This document shows positions 35,384 to 45,202 of a stretch of DNA of 64,000 nucleotides, piece by piece (positions within the stretch are counted from its first letter, which is position 1; each line of letters begins with the position of its first letter). The position numbers and the translations under genes are program-made. The notes under the pieces were generated by a model. That model did not search any database. It saw only the letters and a list, made by a program, of their open reading frames with translations, and had not been told where the DNA came from. This stretch comes from Salinicola salarius. Its GTDB lineage: Bacteria; Pseudomonadota; Gammaproteobacteria; Pseudomonadales; Halomonadaceae. The stretch spans positions 1 through 64,000 of the forward strand of contig NZ_NHOU01000011.1 of assembly GCF_002179555.1 (NCBI RefSeq), read 5' to 3'.

Positions 35384-36591
35384 AACGAAGTCCCCTGCAA
35401 ATCGACGAAGGCCTTCTGCGACGCCTGCAACCCCACCTGCCGCAGGACATAGTCCGAAATGGCGGTGGTGTAATCCAGATCGATCAGATCGCTCTGGGTC
35501 TGGGTGTAACTGATCTTGCGATCACCCCCCACGGTGTCGAGCGTGTCCAGCTCGTTCAGTCGCGCACCGACGGACGCGCGTACGGTCAGCACATTGTCCA
35601 GCGCGTTATCCAGTTCCCGGCTGGAAGTCGACAGCGTATTGGCGAAGGCTGCCTTGTCGGCGTCGGAATCCAGCGGATTCTCCAGCGCCGAGAGCATGTT
35701 CTCCAACGTCGCAAAAACGTCGGGATCCATATCCTCAGCTGGTCCAACTTCTAGCACGTCACCCGGCTCCGGTGTACCCTCAAGCGTCAACTTGATACCG
35801 GCAAACTCGATCGACTGGCCTGCCGCGTAATCACCATTAGAGACCTCATCACCTGTTGTCGAGTCGGTTACCTGATAAGTCGTCGGCTCTACTGTAGTAT
35901 CGAAGGTAACGGTATAACTTTCTCCATAGCCCGTGACGGTAGTGTCCGTCACCTGCGGGCCGGTGAAAGTCAGTGTTCCGCTGTTGTCACCCGCCTTCGC
36001 CACGTAACCCGCGCCGGCCGTCACGCTCTGGAAGACCTCTTTCCCGGTGTTGCCGACGTCCATCATTCGAGAAGAGTCGACCTTCTGCTGGCGAACCTTA
36101 TCGGAGCCATCGTACTTTACGGATACTTTCTCGGGGTCTGAGTCATCCTTGACGAAGGGCGCGGAACTATCCTTGTAACCGCCGAAGAGATAGCTTCCGT
36201 TACCGTCGGTAGAGTTGGCCTGCCCCAATAGCGCCTCGTAGACGCCGCGCAGCTCCGACGCCTGGGACTGGCGATCGGCGTCGCTCAGCGTGCCATTGCC
36301 GGCCTGGACCATGAGCTCCTTGGCCCGGGTCAGAGCGTCGGAAACACTGTCGAGAACGCTCTCTTCCTGGCTCAGCGAATTGCGCACCGTCACCCGGCTG
36401 TCGCTCTGCTGGGCATTGGTGGCCAACGATTGCGACACCCCGACCGCACGTGACGCGGCCTGAGGATCATCGGAAGGGCGCACCACACGCTTGCCGGAGG
36501 CAATCTGCTCGCCGACTTCCATGAAAGCGCTCTGCTGGCGGTTCATCGAGCTGACACTGCGCTCGAACATCATCACGGTGCTGACACGCAC
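35368..36591 (-). CDS. flgL: Flagellar hook-filament junction protein FlgL (HAP3)
   Basis: 407 aa, about 90 longer than E. coli FlgL (317). The flagellin-like N-terminus (QIASGKRVVRPSDDPQAASRA) and C-terminus (DYTTAISDYVLRQVGLQASQKAFVDLQGTSLFDL) are conserved. The extra length is in the middle (about 150-285), where the DNA is visibly less GC-rich (around 35.8-36.2 kb), suggesting a variable surface domain. It starts with GTG; AGGAGAG upstream supports it. Last gene of the flgB-flgL run, probably cotranscribed with flgK from a sigma-28 promoter. Confidence 0.93.
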   Translation of the reverse strand: MRVSTVMMFERSVSSMNRQQSAFMEVGEQIASGKRVVRPSDDPQAASRAVGVSQSLATNAQQSDSRVTVRNSLSQEESVLDSVSDALTRAKELMVQAGNGTLSDADRQSQASELRGVYEALLGQANSTDGNGSYLFGGYKDSSAPFVKDDSDPEKVSVKYDGSDKVRQQKVDSSRMMDVGNTGKEVFQSVTAGAGYVAKAGDNSGTLTFTGPQVTDTTVTGYGESYTVTFDTTVEPTTYQVTDSTTGDEVSNGDYAAGQSIEFAGIKLTLEGTPEPGDVLEVGPAEDMDPDVFATLENMLSALENPLDSDADKAAFANTLSTSSRELDNALDNVLTVRASVGARLNELDTLDTVGGDRKISYTQTQSDLIDLDYTTAISDYVLRQVGLQASQKAFVDLQGTSLFDLM

Positions 36592-36660
36592 GGCTCTCTC
36601 CTCGACGGCGCCCGATCAGGCGCACTCAATGATTATTCAAAAACGGCGCTTCGACAGCTC

Positions 36661-38289
36661 TCAAGCGCGCAGCCCCAAAATCGTATCCAGGATGGTCGAA
36701 CCGGCTTCGATGACCTTGGCATTGGCCGAGTAGTACTGCTGATACCGCATCAGGTTGGCGTACTCTTCGTCCAGGTTCACGCCCGAGTCGGCCTGCTGGT
36801 AGGCGTAAAGCTGATCGCTCAGCCCCTGCTGGGTCGTGAGGTTGGCATCGGTGATCGCCGCCCGGTTGCCCACATCGCTGACCAGCGAAGCGTAGCCGCC
36901 ACTGAAGGTGGCACTGCCACCGACCAGCGTCTGATTCTGCAGGTCGAGTAACGCCAAGGCATTGCGGTTGTCACCGGAGTCACCGCTTTCCGAAGCGGCG
37001 ATCTGGCTGGTATCGCTCAGCGCCAGATCGAATCCGGCAGCCGCATTGCGCGTCGGCTGTAGCGTGAAGACGTCGCCTTCAGCCGGGGGCGGGGTACCGG
37101 GAGCCAGCGTCACCCCGCCGAAGGACAGATTGCCATCAGCATCCGGAGAGACATCAGGAAGCTTCTCGCCGCTGCTCAGATTCTCGACCTTGAGGGAGCC
37201 ATCCGCCTGATAGGTCAGCTGATAGTCGTCCGCCGTCAACTGGCTGATGTCGCCATACTCGGCATCCAGCGAACCGCTGCCTGCGTTATTGGCACTGGCA
37301 ATGACGGTCGGGCCACCGATTTCGAAAAACGCTTTGCCGGAATCACCGTTGATATCCACGCCAGCCTCATGCTGGTCATTGAATTCCACTGCCAATGTCA
37401 CCGCCAACTGACCGAGCTGGTTCTGAACGCTGTCGAGGGTTTCGCTACGAAAGCTCAACAATCCACCCAGTTCACCGCCTTGAATGACGGACTCCTTGAG
37501 TGGCGAACGCGAGCCGGCACCATCTTCGTAGGCGATCGTGATATTGGAAGGATCTTCATCGCTCTTGACGGCGACGAGATCGAAGGACTTGTTGCCGGCG
37601 ACCAGCGGCGTGCCGTTGGATAGCGATACCTGGTAGGTCGAACCATCCTGGACCTGCACGTTGACGTCCACCAGCTCGCCGAGATCGCTGACCAGCTTGT
37701 CGCGCTGGTCCAGCAGCGCGTTGGGCTCTTCGCCGCTTCTGGCACGGGCTAACGTCACCTGCTTGTTGAGATCGGCAATCTGATCACTGAGATCGTTGAC
37801 CTGGGTGACCACGTCGCCGATCTGGCCGTTGATGCCCTCACGCATGTCGCTGAGATAGCCATCGTAAGCACGGAACTGTGCGACCATGCTGCGAGCGCTG
37901 CCCAATACCCCTTCGCGCGCGGCTGCGTCCGAAGGCGCACCGGTCAGATCCTCGAGGCTGGAGAAGAAATTCTGCATCAGCGTGGTCAAGCCGGAATCGC
38001 TGTCCGCCAGCAGATCGTCGATCTGGTTGACCTGGCTCTGGTAGGTTTCCAGGGCCGACTCGCGGCTATTGACCTGATTGAGCTGCGAACTGATATAGCT
38101 GTTGTACTGGCGCTGGATGCCGTCGACGCTGACGCCGGACCCGCCACCCTCGCCGCTGCTGTTCTGTCCCAACAGCGTCAACTGTCGGCTATAGCCATCG
38201 GTGTAGACGTTGCTGATGTTGTTGCTGGTCGTCGAGAGCGCATTCTGCGCCGCGCTCAAACCGCTAAGGCCAATCGAAAACAGGCTCAT
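36661..38289 (-). CDS. flgK: Flagellar hook-filament junction protein FlgK (HAP1)
   Basis: 542 aa (E. coli 547). The N-terminus MSLFSIGLSGLSAAQNALSTTSNNISN and the C-terminus SGVNLDEEYANLMRYQQYYSANAKVIEAGSTILDTILGL are canonical rod/hook/HAP helices. The 38 extra in-frame codons upstream are rejected because the conserved N-terminus begins at 38289. A sigma-28 promoter lies about 60 nt upstream, so it can be transcribed late, separately from the hook genes. Confidence 0.95.
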   Translation of the reverse strand: MSLFSIGLSGLSAAQNALSTTSNNISNVYTDGYSRQLTLLGQNSSGEGGGSGVSVDGIQRQYNSYISSQLNQVNSRESALETYQSQVNQIDDLLADSDSGLTTLMQNFFSSLEDLTGAPSDAAAREGVLGSARSMVAQFRAYDGYLSDMREGINGQIGDVVTQVNDLSDQIADLNKQVTLARARSGEEPNALLDQRDKLVSDLGELVDVNVQVQDGSTYQVSLSNGTPLVAGNKSFDLVAVKSDEDPSNITIAYEDGAGSRSPLKESVIQGGELGGLLSFRSETLDSVQNQLGQLAVTLAVEFNDQHEAGVDINGDSGKAFFEIGGPTVIASANNAGSGSLDAEYGDISQLTADDYQLTYQADGSLKVENLSSGEKLPDVSPDADGNLSFGGVTLAPGTPPPAEGDVFTLQPTRNAAAGFDLALSDTSQIAASESGDSGDNRNALALLDLQNQTLVGGSATFSGGYASLVSDVGNRAAITDANLTTQQGLSDQLYAYQQADSGVNLDEEYANLMRYQQYYSANAKVIEAGSTILDTILGLRA

Positions 38290-38348
38290 ATCGCTATCCC
38301 GTGAAACGCCATGACGATGCTGGCGATGTCCGTGCAAGGTTATGATTT

Positions 38349-38375
38349 CTATCGGCCGCGAGAGCCGCTTCTTGA
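38349..38375 (-). promoter_or_regulatory. Sigma-28 (FliA) promoter for flgKL
   Basis: On the minus strand: TCAAGAAG (38368-38375), 11-nt spacer, GCCGATAG (38349-38356). The -10 matches the FliA consensus GCCGATAA at seven of eight bases and the spacing is exact. It lies between flgJ and flgK, as in enterobacteria. Confidence 0.8.
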
Positions 38376-38416
38376 CCCCTTCAGGCAGCGATTTCGCAAC
38401 CAATTGTTACCGCCGA

Positions 38417-39487
38417 TCAGAAAATCGCCGTGGGCAGGTCGTCAGGGCCGAACGAGTTGCCGGCATTATTCGCTGCCGCCAGCAGATCGCGACCCGCCGA
38501 GGATTCGAGCGAGCCCAACTGCGCCATGATGCCGCGAAGCTTCTCGGCATAGCGTGGATCCGTGGCGTAACCGCCCTGCTGCAACGCCTGAGCCGCCTGG
38601 TCGGGTGTCGAAGCCGCCACGACCCCCTGGTAGCGAGGGTTGTCACCGATCAATTTGGCGTAATCGTTGAAGGCGTCGGTATAGGAGTCATAGACGCGGA
38701 AGCGATCGACCATCTTGACCGGTCGCCCATCGACATACTCGGTAGTGGTGATATTCATGGTGTCGCCCTGCCAGGACTGGCCGGCCTTGATGCCAAAGAG
38801 ATTGTGGCTGTTGCCGCCGCTGGCCGTGGGAATTTCCCGTTGACCCCAGCCGGTTTCGAGCGCGGCCTGGGCCAGAATCAGCTCGGCCGGCACGCCCGAA
38901 GTCTGTTCCGCCTGCCTGGCCGGCCCTGCCAGACTGTCGAGGAAGGCGCGGACGTGCACCGGACGATCGTCGGTCTCGTCTGCCATCAATGCCGATGTCG
39001 ATGACGAGCCGTTGGCCGTGGCAGCGCTGGCAATCTCATGCCGTGACAGATCCGGCGCAAATCCCGGCGTGCGCAGGCCACCATGCAACAGCCGTGGCGT
39101 ACCCCGCGGAATGCCGGCGATCAGGGCCGAGGCATCGTCGCCCGTAGCGCCCGAGGCGGCGGGCAGTGCCGAGGTTCCCGGCAGGCCGCTACCCTCGAGC
39201 TGCGCGACCAGCTGATCGGCAAGCCCCAACCCTTTGCCCGCCAGCTGCTGCGCCCACTGCTGATCCTGCATCGAGCGCATCATGTCCATCTGATTGCTCT
39301 GTAGTAGACCGGACTGGGGGCTGGCATCGCGCATGCTCTTGAGCATCATCTGCAGGAACACGGCCTCGAACTGACGCGATGCTTCCCTCAGACTCCCCTG
39401 CGGCGAGTTGGCCGCACTGTACTTGAGCTTCTGCACACTCTGGACGTCGAGCGCAAACTGCCCCGAAAGATCGTTGGTGATCGCCAT
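38417..39487 (-). CDS. flgJ: Flagellar rod cap / peptidoglycan hydrolase FlgJ
   Basis: 356 aa (E. coli 313), dual-domain. The N-terminal rod-binding domain (REASRQFEAVFLQMMLKSMRDA) is joined by a long Ala/Ser/Gly linker (about 110-195) to a GH73 glucosaminidase domain with catalytic Glu in AQAALETGWGQREI and the NLFGIKAGQSWQGDT motif. It digests peptidoglycan locally so the rod can pass. It shares one base with the flgI stop region, so is translationally coupled. Confidence 0.95.
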   Translation of the reverse strand: MAITNDLSGQFALDVQSVQKLKYSAANSPQGSLREASRQFEAVFLQMMLKSMRDASPQSGLLQSNQMDMMRSMQDQQWAQQLAGKGLGLADQLVAQLEGSGLPGTSALPAASGATGDDASALIAGIPRGTPRLLHGGLRTPGFAPDLSRHEIASAATANGSSSTSALMADETDDRPVHVRAFLDSLAGPARQAEQTSGVPAELILAQAALETGWGQREIPTASGGNSHNLFGIKAGQSWQGDTMNITTTEYVDGRPVKMVDRFRVYDSYTDAFNDYAKLIGDNPRYQGVVAASTPDQAAQALQQGGYATDPRYAEKLRGIMAQLGSLESSAGRDLLAAANNAGNSFGPDDLPTAIF

Positions 39488-40632
39488 CAGATGATATCCA
39501 GTTCGGCGTTGAGCGATCCCGCAGACTTCAGCGCTTGCAGAATCGACATCAGATCCTGGGGAGAGGCGCCCAGTGCGTTCAGCGCGTTGACTACCTCCAT
39601 CAGGTCGGCACTGGTCTGAACCATCTGTAGCGCACCGCCCTCCTGCTGTACGGTGATATCGGCGTTGGGAACGACCGTCGTGTTGCCGCCAGCCAGCGCG
39701 TTGGGCTGACTGACCTGCGGATTGGAGTCGATGACGATCGACAGGTTGCCGTGGGCCACCGCGGCACGATTGAGCGTGACGGTGTCCGACAGCACCACCG
39801 AGCCGGTACGCGCGTTGACGATCACCTTGGACGGGCCGCGCTCGGTGGTGACGTTCACCCCCTGCACACGAGCCAGAAAGGTAACGCGATCATTGTCGTT
39901 GGCCGGCAGCTTCAACTGCACCGTACGCCCGTCGAGCGCGGCAGCGACCGGCGCGCCGAACTCCTGATTGATCGCCGCGACCATGCGTCGGGCATTCTCG
40001 AAGTCGGCATTCTTGAGGAACAGATCCAGCGTGCCACTGGCGTCGCCCAGTCGCATCGGCACTTCCTGCTCGACGAGGCCGCCCCCCGGAATACGACCGG
40101 CGGCCAGATGGTTGACGGAGACACTGCTACCCGCCGCTTCCGCTCCGGCGCCGCCGACGTAGACGTTGCCCTGAGCCAGCGCGTAGACGCGACCGTCCGC
40201 CCCCTTCAGCGGCGTCATCAGCAGCGTGCCGCCGCGCAGACTATCGGCATTGCCCATCGACGACACGGTGACATCGATCTCCTGCCCTTGGCGGGAGAAC
40301 GGCGGCAGTCTGGCCGTCACCATGACCGCCGCCACGTTGCGCAGCTGCATGTTGGTGCCCGCGGGAACCGTGACGCCCAGCTGCGACAGCAGGTTAGTGA
40401 TGCTCTGCCCCGTGAACGGCGCCTGAGTGGTCTGGTCGCCTGTGCCGTCGAGACCGACCACCAGACCATAGCCGACCAACTGGTTGTCGCGTACGCCGGC
40501 AAAATTGGCCAGATCCTGAATGCGCTGCGCCTGAGCGCCCAGGCTGAACAGCAGGATCGCCAGGAACAGAAGCGCTCTGGCCAGCGGCGAGCGACGCGAT
40601 CGGAATGAACGAAGCGGAGCGGACATAGGCAT
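39487..40632 (-). CDS. flgI: Flagellar P-ring protein FlgI
   Basis: 381 aa (E. coli 365). Signal peptide (LARALLFLAILLFSLGAQA) then RIQDLANFAGVRDNQLVGYGLVVGLDGTGDQ, the invariant P-ring N-terminus. It assembles around the rod in the peptidoglycan layer. The ATG at 40632 overlaps the flgH stop (TGATG); an ATG two codons later is equally possible. Confidence 0.95.
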   Translation of the reverse strand: MPMSAPLRSFRSRRSPLARALLFLAILLFSLGAQAQRIQDLANFAGVRDNQLVGYGLVVGLDGTGDQTTQAPFTGQSITNLLSQLGVTVPAGTNMQLRNVAAVMVTARLPPFSRQGQEIDVTVSSMGNADSLRGGTLLMTPLKGADGRVYALAQGNVYVGGAGAEAAGSSVSVNHLAAGRIPGGGLVEQEVPMRLGDASGTLDLFLKNADFENARRMVAAINQEFGAPVAAALDGRTVQLKLPANDNDRVTFLARVQGVNVTTERGPSKVIVNARTGSVVLSDTVTLNRAAVAHGNLSIVIDSNPQVSQPNALAGGNTTVVPNADITVQQEGGALQMVQTSADLMEVVNALNALGASPQDLMSILQALKSAGSLNAELDII

Positions 40633-41330
40633 CAGAACGGCGAAATGTTGAGGAAGAAGCGCTGCAGCCAACCCATGGTCTGCGCTTCGTTGATATAGCC
40701 GTCACCGACATATTCGATACGGGCATCGGCGACCTGCGTCGACTGCACGGTATTGGAACCACTGATCGCGCGTGGATTGACCACGCCGGAGAACCGAATG
40801 TATTCGGTGCCCTGGTTGATCGCGATCTGCTTTTCCCCGCGAACCTTCAGGTTGCCGTTGGCCAGCAGATCATAGACGGTCACGGTAATAGTCCCGGTGA
40901 AGGTGTTGTTGGCATTGGCGCCCCCCGAACCGTTGAAGATGTTCTCGCCTTCGAGGTCCATGCCATAGTCGGTCAGGGTATCGAGAGCGTCCGGCACCAG
41001 CGTCGGCGTGAAAGTCGCCGAACCGTCTCGTGACGCATTCGCCGCCGAGCTCTTGCTGGCACTGACCTGCTCGTCGAGCACGATGGTGATGATGTCCCCG
41101 ATCTGACGCGGACGACGGTCCTCGAACAGTGGCTGGAAGCCGAAGCGCGCCTGATAGATCGAGCCGTTGGCCTGCGTCGGCGGTGTCGACGGGATCTCTA
41201 CCGGGGACGAATTCTCGACCACGGAGTGGCGCGGAATCTGGGCACAGCCGGCCACGATCAGCACCAGACAGAGGCCGGTCAGCATCAACACCCTGCGCCA
41301 CACCGTGGCCAATTCTGCGGTCAGCAACAC
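40632..41330 (-). CDS. flgH: Flagellar L-ring lipoprotein FlgH
   Basis: 232 aa, same as E. coli. Lipobox LIVAGC with Cys29 after a hydrophobic signal. GSIYQ...[36 protein letters not shown] and [34 protein letters not shown] are canonical. It forms the outer-membrane ring. The start is GTG at 41330; an internal ATG at 41285 would still leave a signal peptide. Confidence 0.94.
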   Translation of the reverse strand: MLLTAELATVWRRVLMLTGLCLVLIVAGCAQIPRHSVVENSSPVEIPSTPPTQANGSIYQARFGFQPLFEDRRPRQIGDIITIVLDEQVSASKSSAANASRDGSATFTPTLVPDALDTLTDYGMDLEGENIFNGSGGANANNTFTGTITVTVYDLLANGNLKVRGEKQIAINQGTEYIRFSGVVNPRAISGSNTVQSTQVADARIEYVGDGYINEAQTMGWLQRFFLNISPF

Positions 41331-41344
41331 GCGCCTTCCCCGGT

Positions 41345-42127
41345 TTATAGCTGTGTCAGACGCTGGAGCATCTGATCGGATGTTTCGACGGCCTTGCTGT
41401 TGATCTCGTAGGCGCGCTGCGTCTCGATCATGCTGACCATCTCTTCCACCACGTTGACGTTGGAAGTCTCGACGTATCCCTGATAGAGCACGCCAGCGCC
41501 ATCCAGCCCGGGGTTGAGATCGTTACGCGGGCCGGAAGCGTCGGTTTCCAGGTACAGGTTCTGGCCGATGCTCTGCAGCCCCGTCGGGTTGATGAACGTG
41601 GAGAGCATGATCTGCCCCACCTCGTTGCTCTGGGAAGTCCCCGGCTGCATCACGGAAACCACGCCATCCTGACTGACGGTGATCGACAGCGCGTTCTGCG
41701 GGATCACGATCGGTGGATCGACCGGATAACCGCCCGCCGTCACCAGCTGGCCGTTCTCGTTGACCTGGAAGCTGCCGTCACGGGTGTAGCCCGTGGTGCC
41801 GTCCGGCATCTGCACGGCAAAGAAGCCCTTACCGTTGATCGCGAGATCGCGGGAGTTCTCGGTATTCTGCAGACCGCCCTGGGTGTGCAGCCGCTCGGTG
41901 GCGACCGGACGCACGCCCGTACCGACCTGCATGCCGGATGGCAGCGTATCGACTACCGAAGACTGCGCACCGGGCTGACGCACGTTCTGGTACAGCAGAT
42001 CTTCGAAGACGGCACGAGACCGTTTGAAGCCATTGGTCGAGACGTTGGCCAGGTTGTTGGAAATCACATCCAGCTTGACCTGCTGCGATTCCAGGCCGGT
42101 CTTGGCCGTCCATAAAGATTTGATCAT
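41345..42127 (-). CDS. flgG: Flagellar distal rod protein FlgG
   Basis: 260 aa, identical length to E. coli. [53 protein letters not shown] and the FlgG-specific C-terminus [44 protein letters not shown]. Confidence 0.96.
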   Translation of the reverse strand: MIKSLWTAKTGLESQQVKLDVISNNLANVSTNGFKRSRAVFEDLLYQNVRQPGAQSSVVDTLPSGMQVGTGVRPVATERLHTQGGLQNTENSRDLAINGKGFFAVQMPDGTTGYTRDGSFQVNENGQLVTAGGYPVDPPIVIPQNALSITVSQDGVVSVMQPGTSQSNEVGQIMLSTFINPTGLQSIGQNLYLETDASGPRNDLNPGLDGAGVLYQGYVETSNVNVVEEMVSMIETQRAYEINSKAVETSDQMLQRLTQL

Positions 42128-42167
42128 GACAAAACCTCGTTGTCGGTAAGCCAGCCAGCGACCAGCA

Positions 42168-42195
42168 TCATCTGGTCAGAGTCAACTGGTCAGAG
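42168..42195. repeat. 14-bp tandem duplication covering the flgF stop codon
   Basis: TCATCTGGTCAGAG (42168-42181) is followed by TCAACTGGTCAGAG (42182-42195), one mismatch. The flgF stop is the TCA at 42182-42184; the copy supplies a second TGA 14 nt downstream in another frame. Confidence 0.93.
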
Positions 42196-42949
42196 AAAGC
42201 AGGCTGTTGGCGCGTTGCTCGTTCTCGTCCGCGCTTTCGATCACCTTCATATGCATGTCGTAACGCCGAGCGCTGTCGATCATCGAAATCATGGCGTCGG
42301 TGGCGGTGACGTTACTGCCCTCGAGCGCCCCCGGGATCAGCCGCAGGGTATCGTCGGCCGGAATCGGCGCCGCCACGTCCTGCCCCTGGGCGGGTGGCAC
42401 CCGGAACAGGCCGTCTTCACCGCGTACCAGGTTGTCGTTCCCCGGCGCGACCATCTTGAGACGAGCGAGCGGCGCGATGGCATCCGGGTTCTGGCCCGGC
42501 TCGAGCACGCTGATCGAACCGTCCGGCGCGATGGTCACGTCGCCCCCCAACGGTACGACGATGGCCTGGCCGTTGTCGGAAAGCACCGGGTTGCCGAGCG
42601 ATGTCAGCAGGCCGGTGGAATCGACCTGGAGGTCGCCGCGGCGGGTATAGGCTTCGCCGCCGTTCGGCGACTGCACCGCCAGCCAGGTATCGTCGCCCTG
42701 CAGCGCCACATCGAGACTGCGCCCAGTGGTACTGATGGTGCCCGGCGTGAAATCGGCACCCGGCGTCGTCATCATCGAGGCAACACGGGTCGGCAGGCGC
42801 GCCTCGCCTTCCACCGGCACGGCACGAAACGCCATCAGCTCACCGCGAAATCCCGGCGTGCTGACGTTGGCCAGATTGTTGTTGACCACCGATTGCTGCG
42901 CCATCGTCTGGCTCGCGCCACCGCCGGCGGTGTAGAGAATTCTATCCAT
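42182..42949 (-). CDS. flgF: Flagellar proximal rod protein FlgF
   Basis: 255 aa (E. coli 251). [37 protein letters not shown] and the C-terminal GSNVTATDAMISMIDSARRYDMHMKVIESADENEQRAN are typical. It is preceded by a 166-nt gap to flgE holding a 15-bp direct repeat. Confidence 0.95.
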   Translation of the reverse strand: MDRILYTAGGGASQTMAQQSVVNNNLANVSTPGFRGELMAFRAVPVEGEARLPTRVASMMTTPGADFTPGTISTTGRSLDVALQGDDTWLAVQSPNGGEAYTRRGDLQVDSTGLLTSLGNPVLSDNGQAIVVPLGGDVTIAPDGSISVLEPGQNPDAIAPLARLKMVAPGNDNLVRGEDGLFRVPPAQGQDVAAPIPADDTLRLIPGALEGSNVTATDAMISMIDSARRYDMHMKVIESADENEQRANSLLSLTS

Positions 42950-42957
42950 GCCCTATG

Positions 42958-42987
42958 CCTTTCATATCGGCGCCTTTCATATCGGCG
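42958..42987. repeat. 15-bp tandem duplication between flgE and flgF
   Basis: CCTTTCATATCGGCG at 42958-42972 is repeated exactly at 42973-42987. Degenerate CTATCGAA units continue to about 43060. It lies 9 nt before the flgF start codon, in its leader. Confidence 0.92.
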
Positions 42988-43115
42988 CCTTTCGAAACCG
43001 TGGCTATCGAAACAGTGCTTGCCGAAATCGTATCTATCGAACCCGGCCTATCGAAGCGGGATCGTTGCCGGCCGACTCGCGACCGGCAACGCCACTGCTG
43101 TTGGCGACAGAACTA

Positions 43116-44408
43116 TCAGCGCAGCTGCGCGATCTGGTCCATGACTTCGGACTGGGTACGGATCGAGTTGGTGTTGGCCTGATAGTTGCGCTGCGCAATG
43201 ATCAGGTTGACCAGCTCCTGCGTCAGATCGACGTTGGAGGCCTCCAGCGTTTCGGACTCGATCGAGCCCAGCGTGCCGGTACCTGCAATGCCCAGCAGTT
43301 CGTTACCGGAGGCCGCCGTCGCCGCGAACAGGTTGTCGCCGGAAGGCGTCAAACCCTCGGGGTTACGGAAGGTGGCCAGGGCAATCTGGCCAAGATCGAC
43401 GGTCTTCTCGTTGGAGTAGTTACCGACGATGGTGCCGTCGTCAGCGAAGCTGATGCCGACCAGCGCGCCGGCGGAATAGCCATCCTGCGCCAGGCTCTTG
43501 ACGGTGGAGTCACCAGCGAACTGCGTGCTGCCCGCCATGTTGAAAGTGGCATTGATCGGATCGACGCCGTCACCGAGCTCGTTGGCATCGAATGATAACG
43601 TTGGCCAGATGACTGGGTTGTCCGTGGCATCCTCGCCGTCGATCGTCGCCAGCTTGCCGTCATTATCGAAAGTTGCAGCGAGCGTCTGATCCGTCAAAAC
43701 GCCATCGAGCGCCGTGCGTGCATCCCAAGTATTTTCACCGGTCTTCTGGAAATATAGCGTCGCGTTATGCTGCGCGCCCTGGGAATCGTAGACGGTGAAG
43801 CTGGTGGAGTAGTTGTAGGCGATAGAGGTCTGCTGGTCCGTATCCTCGATGGTCTTCGCATTGAGGTTGTCATATAGAACCGCCGTCGAGGTATCGTCGG
43901 CGACCGTGGCGGAATCCAGGTTGAGCAGGATGTTGATACCGGTGCCGGTGGCGCCCGTCGCGCTGGCCGGCATGTCGGCCGCAGGGATGTTGAGCACGCC
44001 CGGCTGGCCACCGGTAACGACGCCGGAGTTGACATCGGTGGCATCAGCCAGCCCGTAACCCATCAGCCGCGCGCCCTGGGCATTTTCCAGGTAGCCGTCC
44101 GCGGTCATCGTCAACTGGCCATTACGCGAGTAGCCCACCTGGCCTTCCTGCTGGAAGCGCAGGAAGCCGTCACCGGCGATGGCGATATCCAGGTTGCGCC
44201 CGGTGGCTTCCAGGCTGCCGCTGCTGAAGTCCTGCAGAATGCCGGAAACCCGGGTACCCAGACCGACGGCGCTGTTGGCGAAGACGTCGGAGAACTGGAC
44301 CGACCCGCTCTTGAAGCCTTTGGTCTGCGAGTTGGAAATGTTGTTGCCGATGACATCCAACTGCTGGGAAGCGGCGTTGACGCCGCTCAATGCCTGTGAA
44401 AAGCCCAT
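43116..44408 (-). CDS. flgE: Flagellar hook protein FlgE
   Basis: 430 aa (E. coli 402). MGFSQALSGVNAASQQLDVIGNNISNSQTKGFKSGSVQFSDVFA at the start and ETLEASNVDLTQELVNLIIAQRNYQANTNSIRTQSEVMDQIAQL at the end. The middle (about 190-290) is the variable exposed hook domain, with slightly lower GC. Polymerised by the FlgD cap to about 55 nm under FliK control. Confidence 0.96.
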   Translation of the reverse strand: MGFSQALSGVNAASQQLDVIGNNISNSQTKGFKSGSVQFSDVFANSAVGLGTRVSGILQDFSSGSLEATGRNLDIAIAGDGFLRFQQEGQVGYSRNGQLTMTADGYLENAQGARLMGYGLADATDVNSGVVTGGQPGVLNIPAADMPASATGATGTGINILLNLDSATVADDTSTAVLYDNLNAKTIEDTDQQTSIAYNYSTSFTVYDSQGAQHNATLYFQKTGENTWDARTALDGVLTDQTLAATFDNDGKLATIDGEDATDNPVIWPTLSFDANELGDGVDPINATFNMAGSTQFAGDSTVKSLAQDGYSAGALVGISFADDGTIVGNYSNEKTVDLGQIALATFRNPEGLTPSGDNLFAATAASGNELLGIAGTGTLGSIESETLEASNVDLTQELVNLIIAQRNYQANTNSIRTQSEVMDQIAQLR

Positions 44409-44471
44409 GATTCATCCCCTACGTTTATCGGTTGCGTACGCTCAAGCGGTTTCGTGTCGTCAATGCTTTGC

Positions 44472-45173
44472 TCAGAGAATCTGACGCACTTCCGAGAGCG
44501 CCACGGGATCCCGAGCAGGTCCCAAGTCTAGTTGCGGTCCACTGGCACCCTGGATCACGCCATTGACCAGGGCGTAATTCAGGGCTGCCGGTGCGTATGT
44601 CTCGTCTCCCACCGTCGCTGTCAGGGAGGCGGTATAGATACTGTCGGTGGAGGCGCTGGAGCCGTCAGCCAACTCGCCATCCCAGTTGAAGCTGTGCACG
44701 CCGGCCTCGAGCGGACCGGTGGACAAGCTGTCGATGATCTCGCCGCTGGGGCCGCGAATATCGATCTGCAGATCCTCGACGGCGCTATCCAGATTCACGC
44801 CGATCGGCGTCGCGACCACGCCTCCCGTGTCACCGGTCGACCCCACCAGGATCTCGTTGCCCGGCACCATCACGCCCTGGCCGATCAACGCCGTCGCCTG
44901 CAGCGCCTGCCCTGCGTCGATCTGGTCGTTGATTCTGGTAAGGCTGTCGTTGAGCTCTTCGATACCACTGACGGTACTGATCTGCGCCAGTTGCGCGGTC
45001 ATGTCCGAGTTTTCCATCGGACTGGTCGGATCCTGATTCTTCAACTGGGTGACCAGCAGCGTCATGAAGCGATCGTTGAGCTCGCTGCCGGACTCCATTC
45101 CCGTGGTGGCGCTGCTGGCGGCCGTGTCATTGATATTGGCTAACGTACTGCTACCGATCACCGGACTGGACAT
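44472..45173 (-). CDS. flgD: Flagellar hook-capping scaffold protein FlgD
   Basis: 233 aa (E. coli 231). The conserved N-terminal FMTLLVTQLKNQDPTSPMENSDMTAQLAQISTVSGIEELN is followed by the tudor-like/FN3 FlgD_ig domain (DIRGPSGEIIDSLSTGPLEAGVHSFNWDG). GGAGATG precedes the ATG. Confidence 0.95.
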   Translation of the reverse strand: MSSPVIGSSTLANINDTAASSATTGMESGSELNDRFMTLLVTQLKNQDPTSPMENSDMTAQLAQISTVSGIEELNDSLTRINDQIDAGQALQATALIGQGVMVPGNEILVGSTGDTGGVVATPIGVNLDSAVEDLQIDIRGPSGEIIDSLSTGPLEAGVHSFNWDGELADGSSASTDSIYTASLTATVGDETYAPAALNYALVNGVIQGASGPQLDLGPARDPVALSEVRQIL

Positions 45174-45202
45174 GACATCTCCTTGATGTGGCCCGACACC
45201 GA

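Noticed and set aside
36601-36660. Possible sigma-28 promoter between flgK and flgL
   Set aside because: No GCCGATAA-like box was found; flgL is more simply cotranscribed with flgK.
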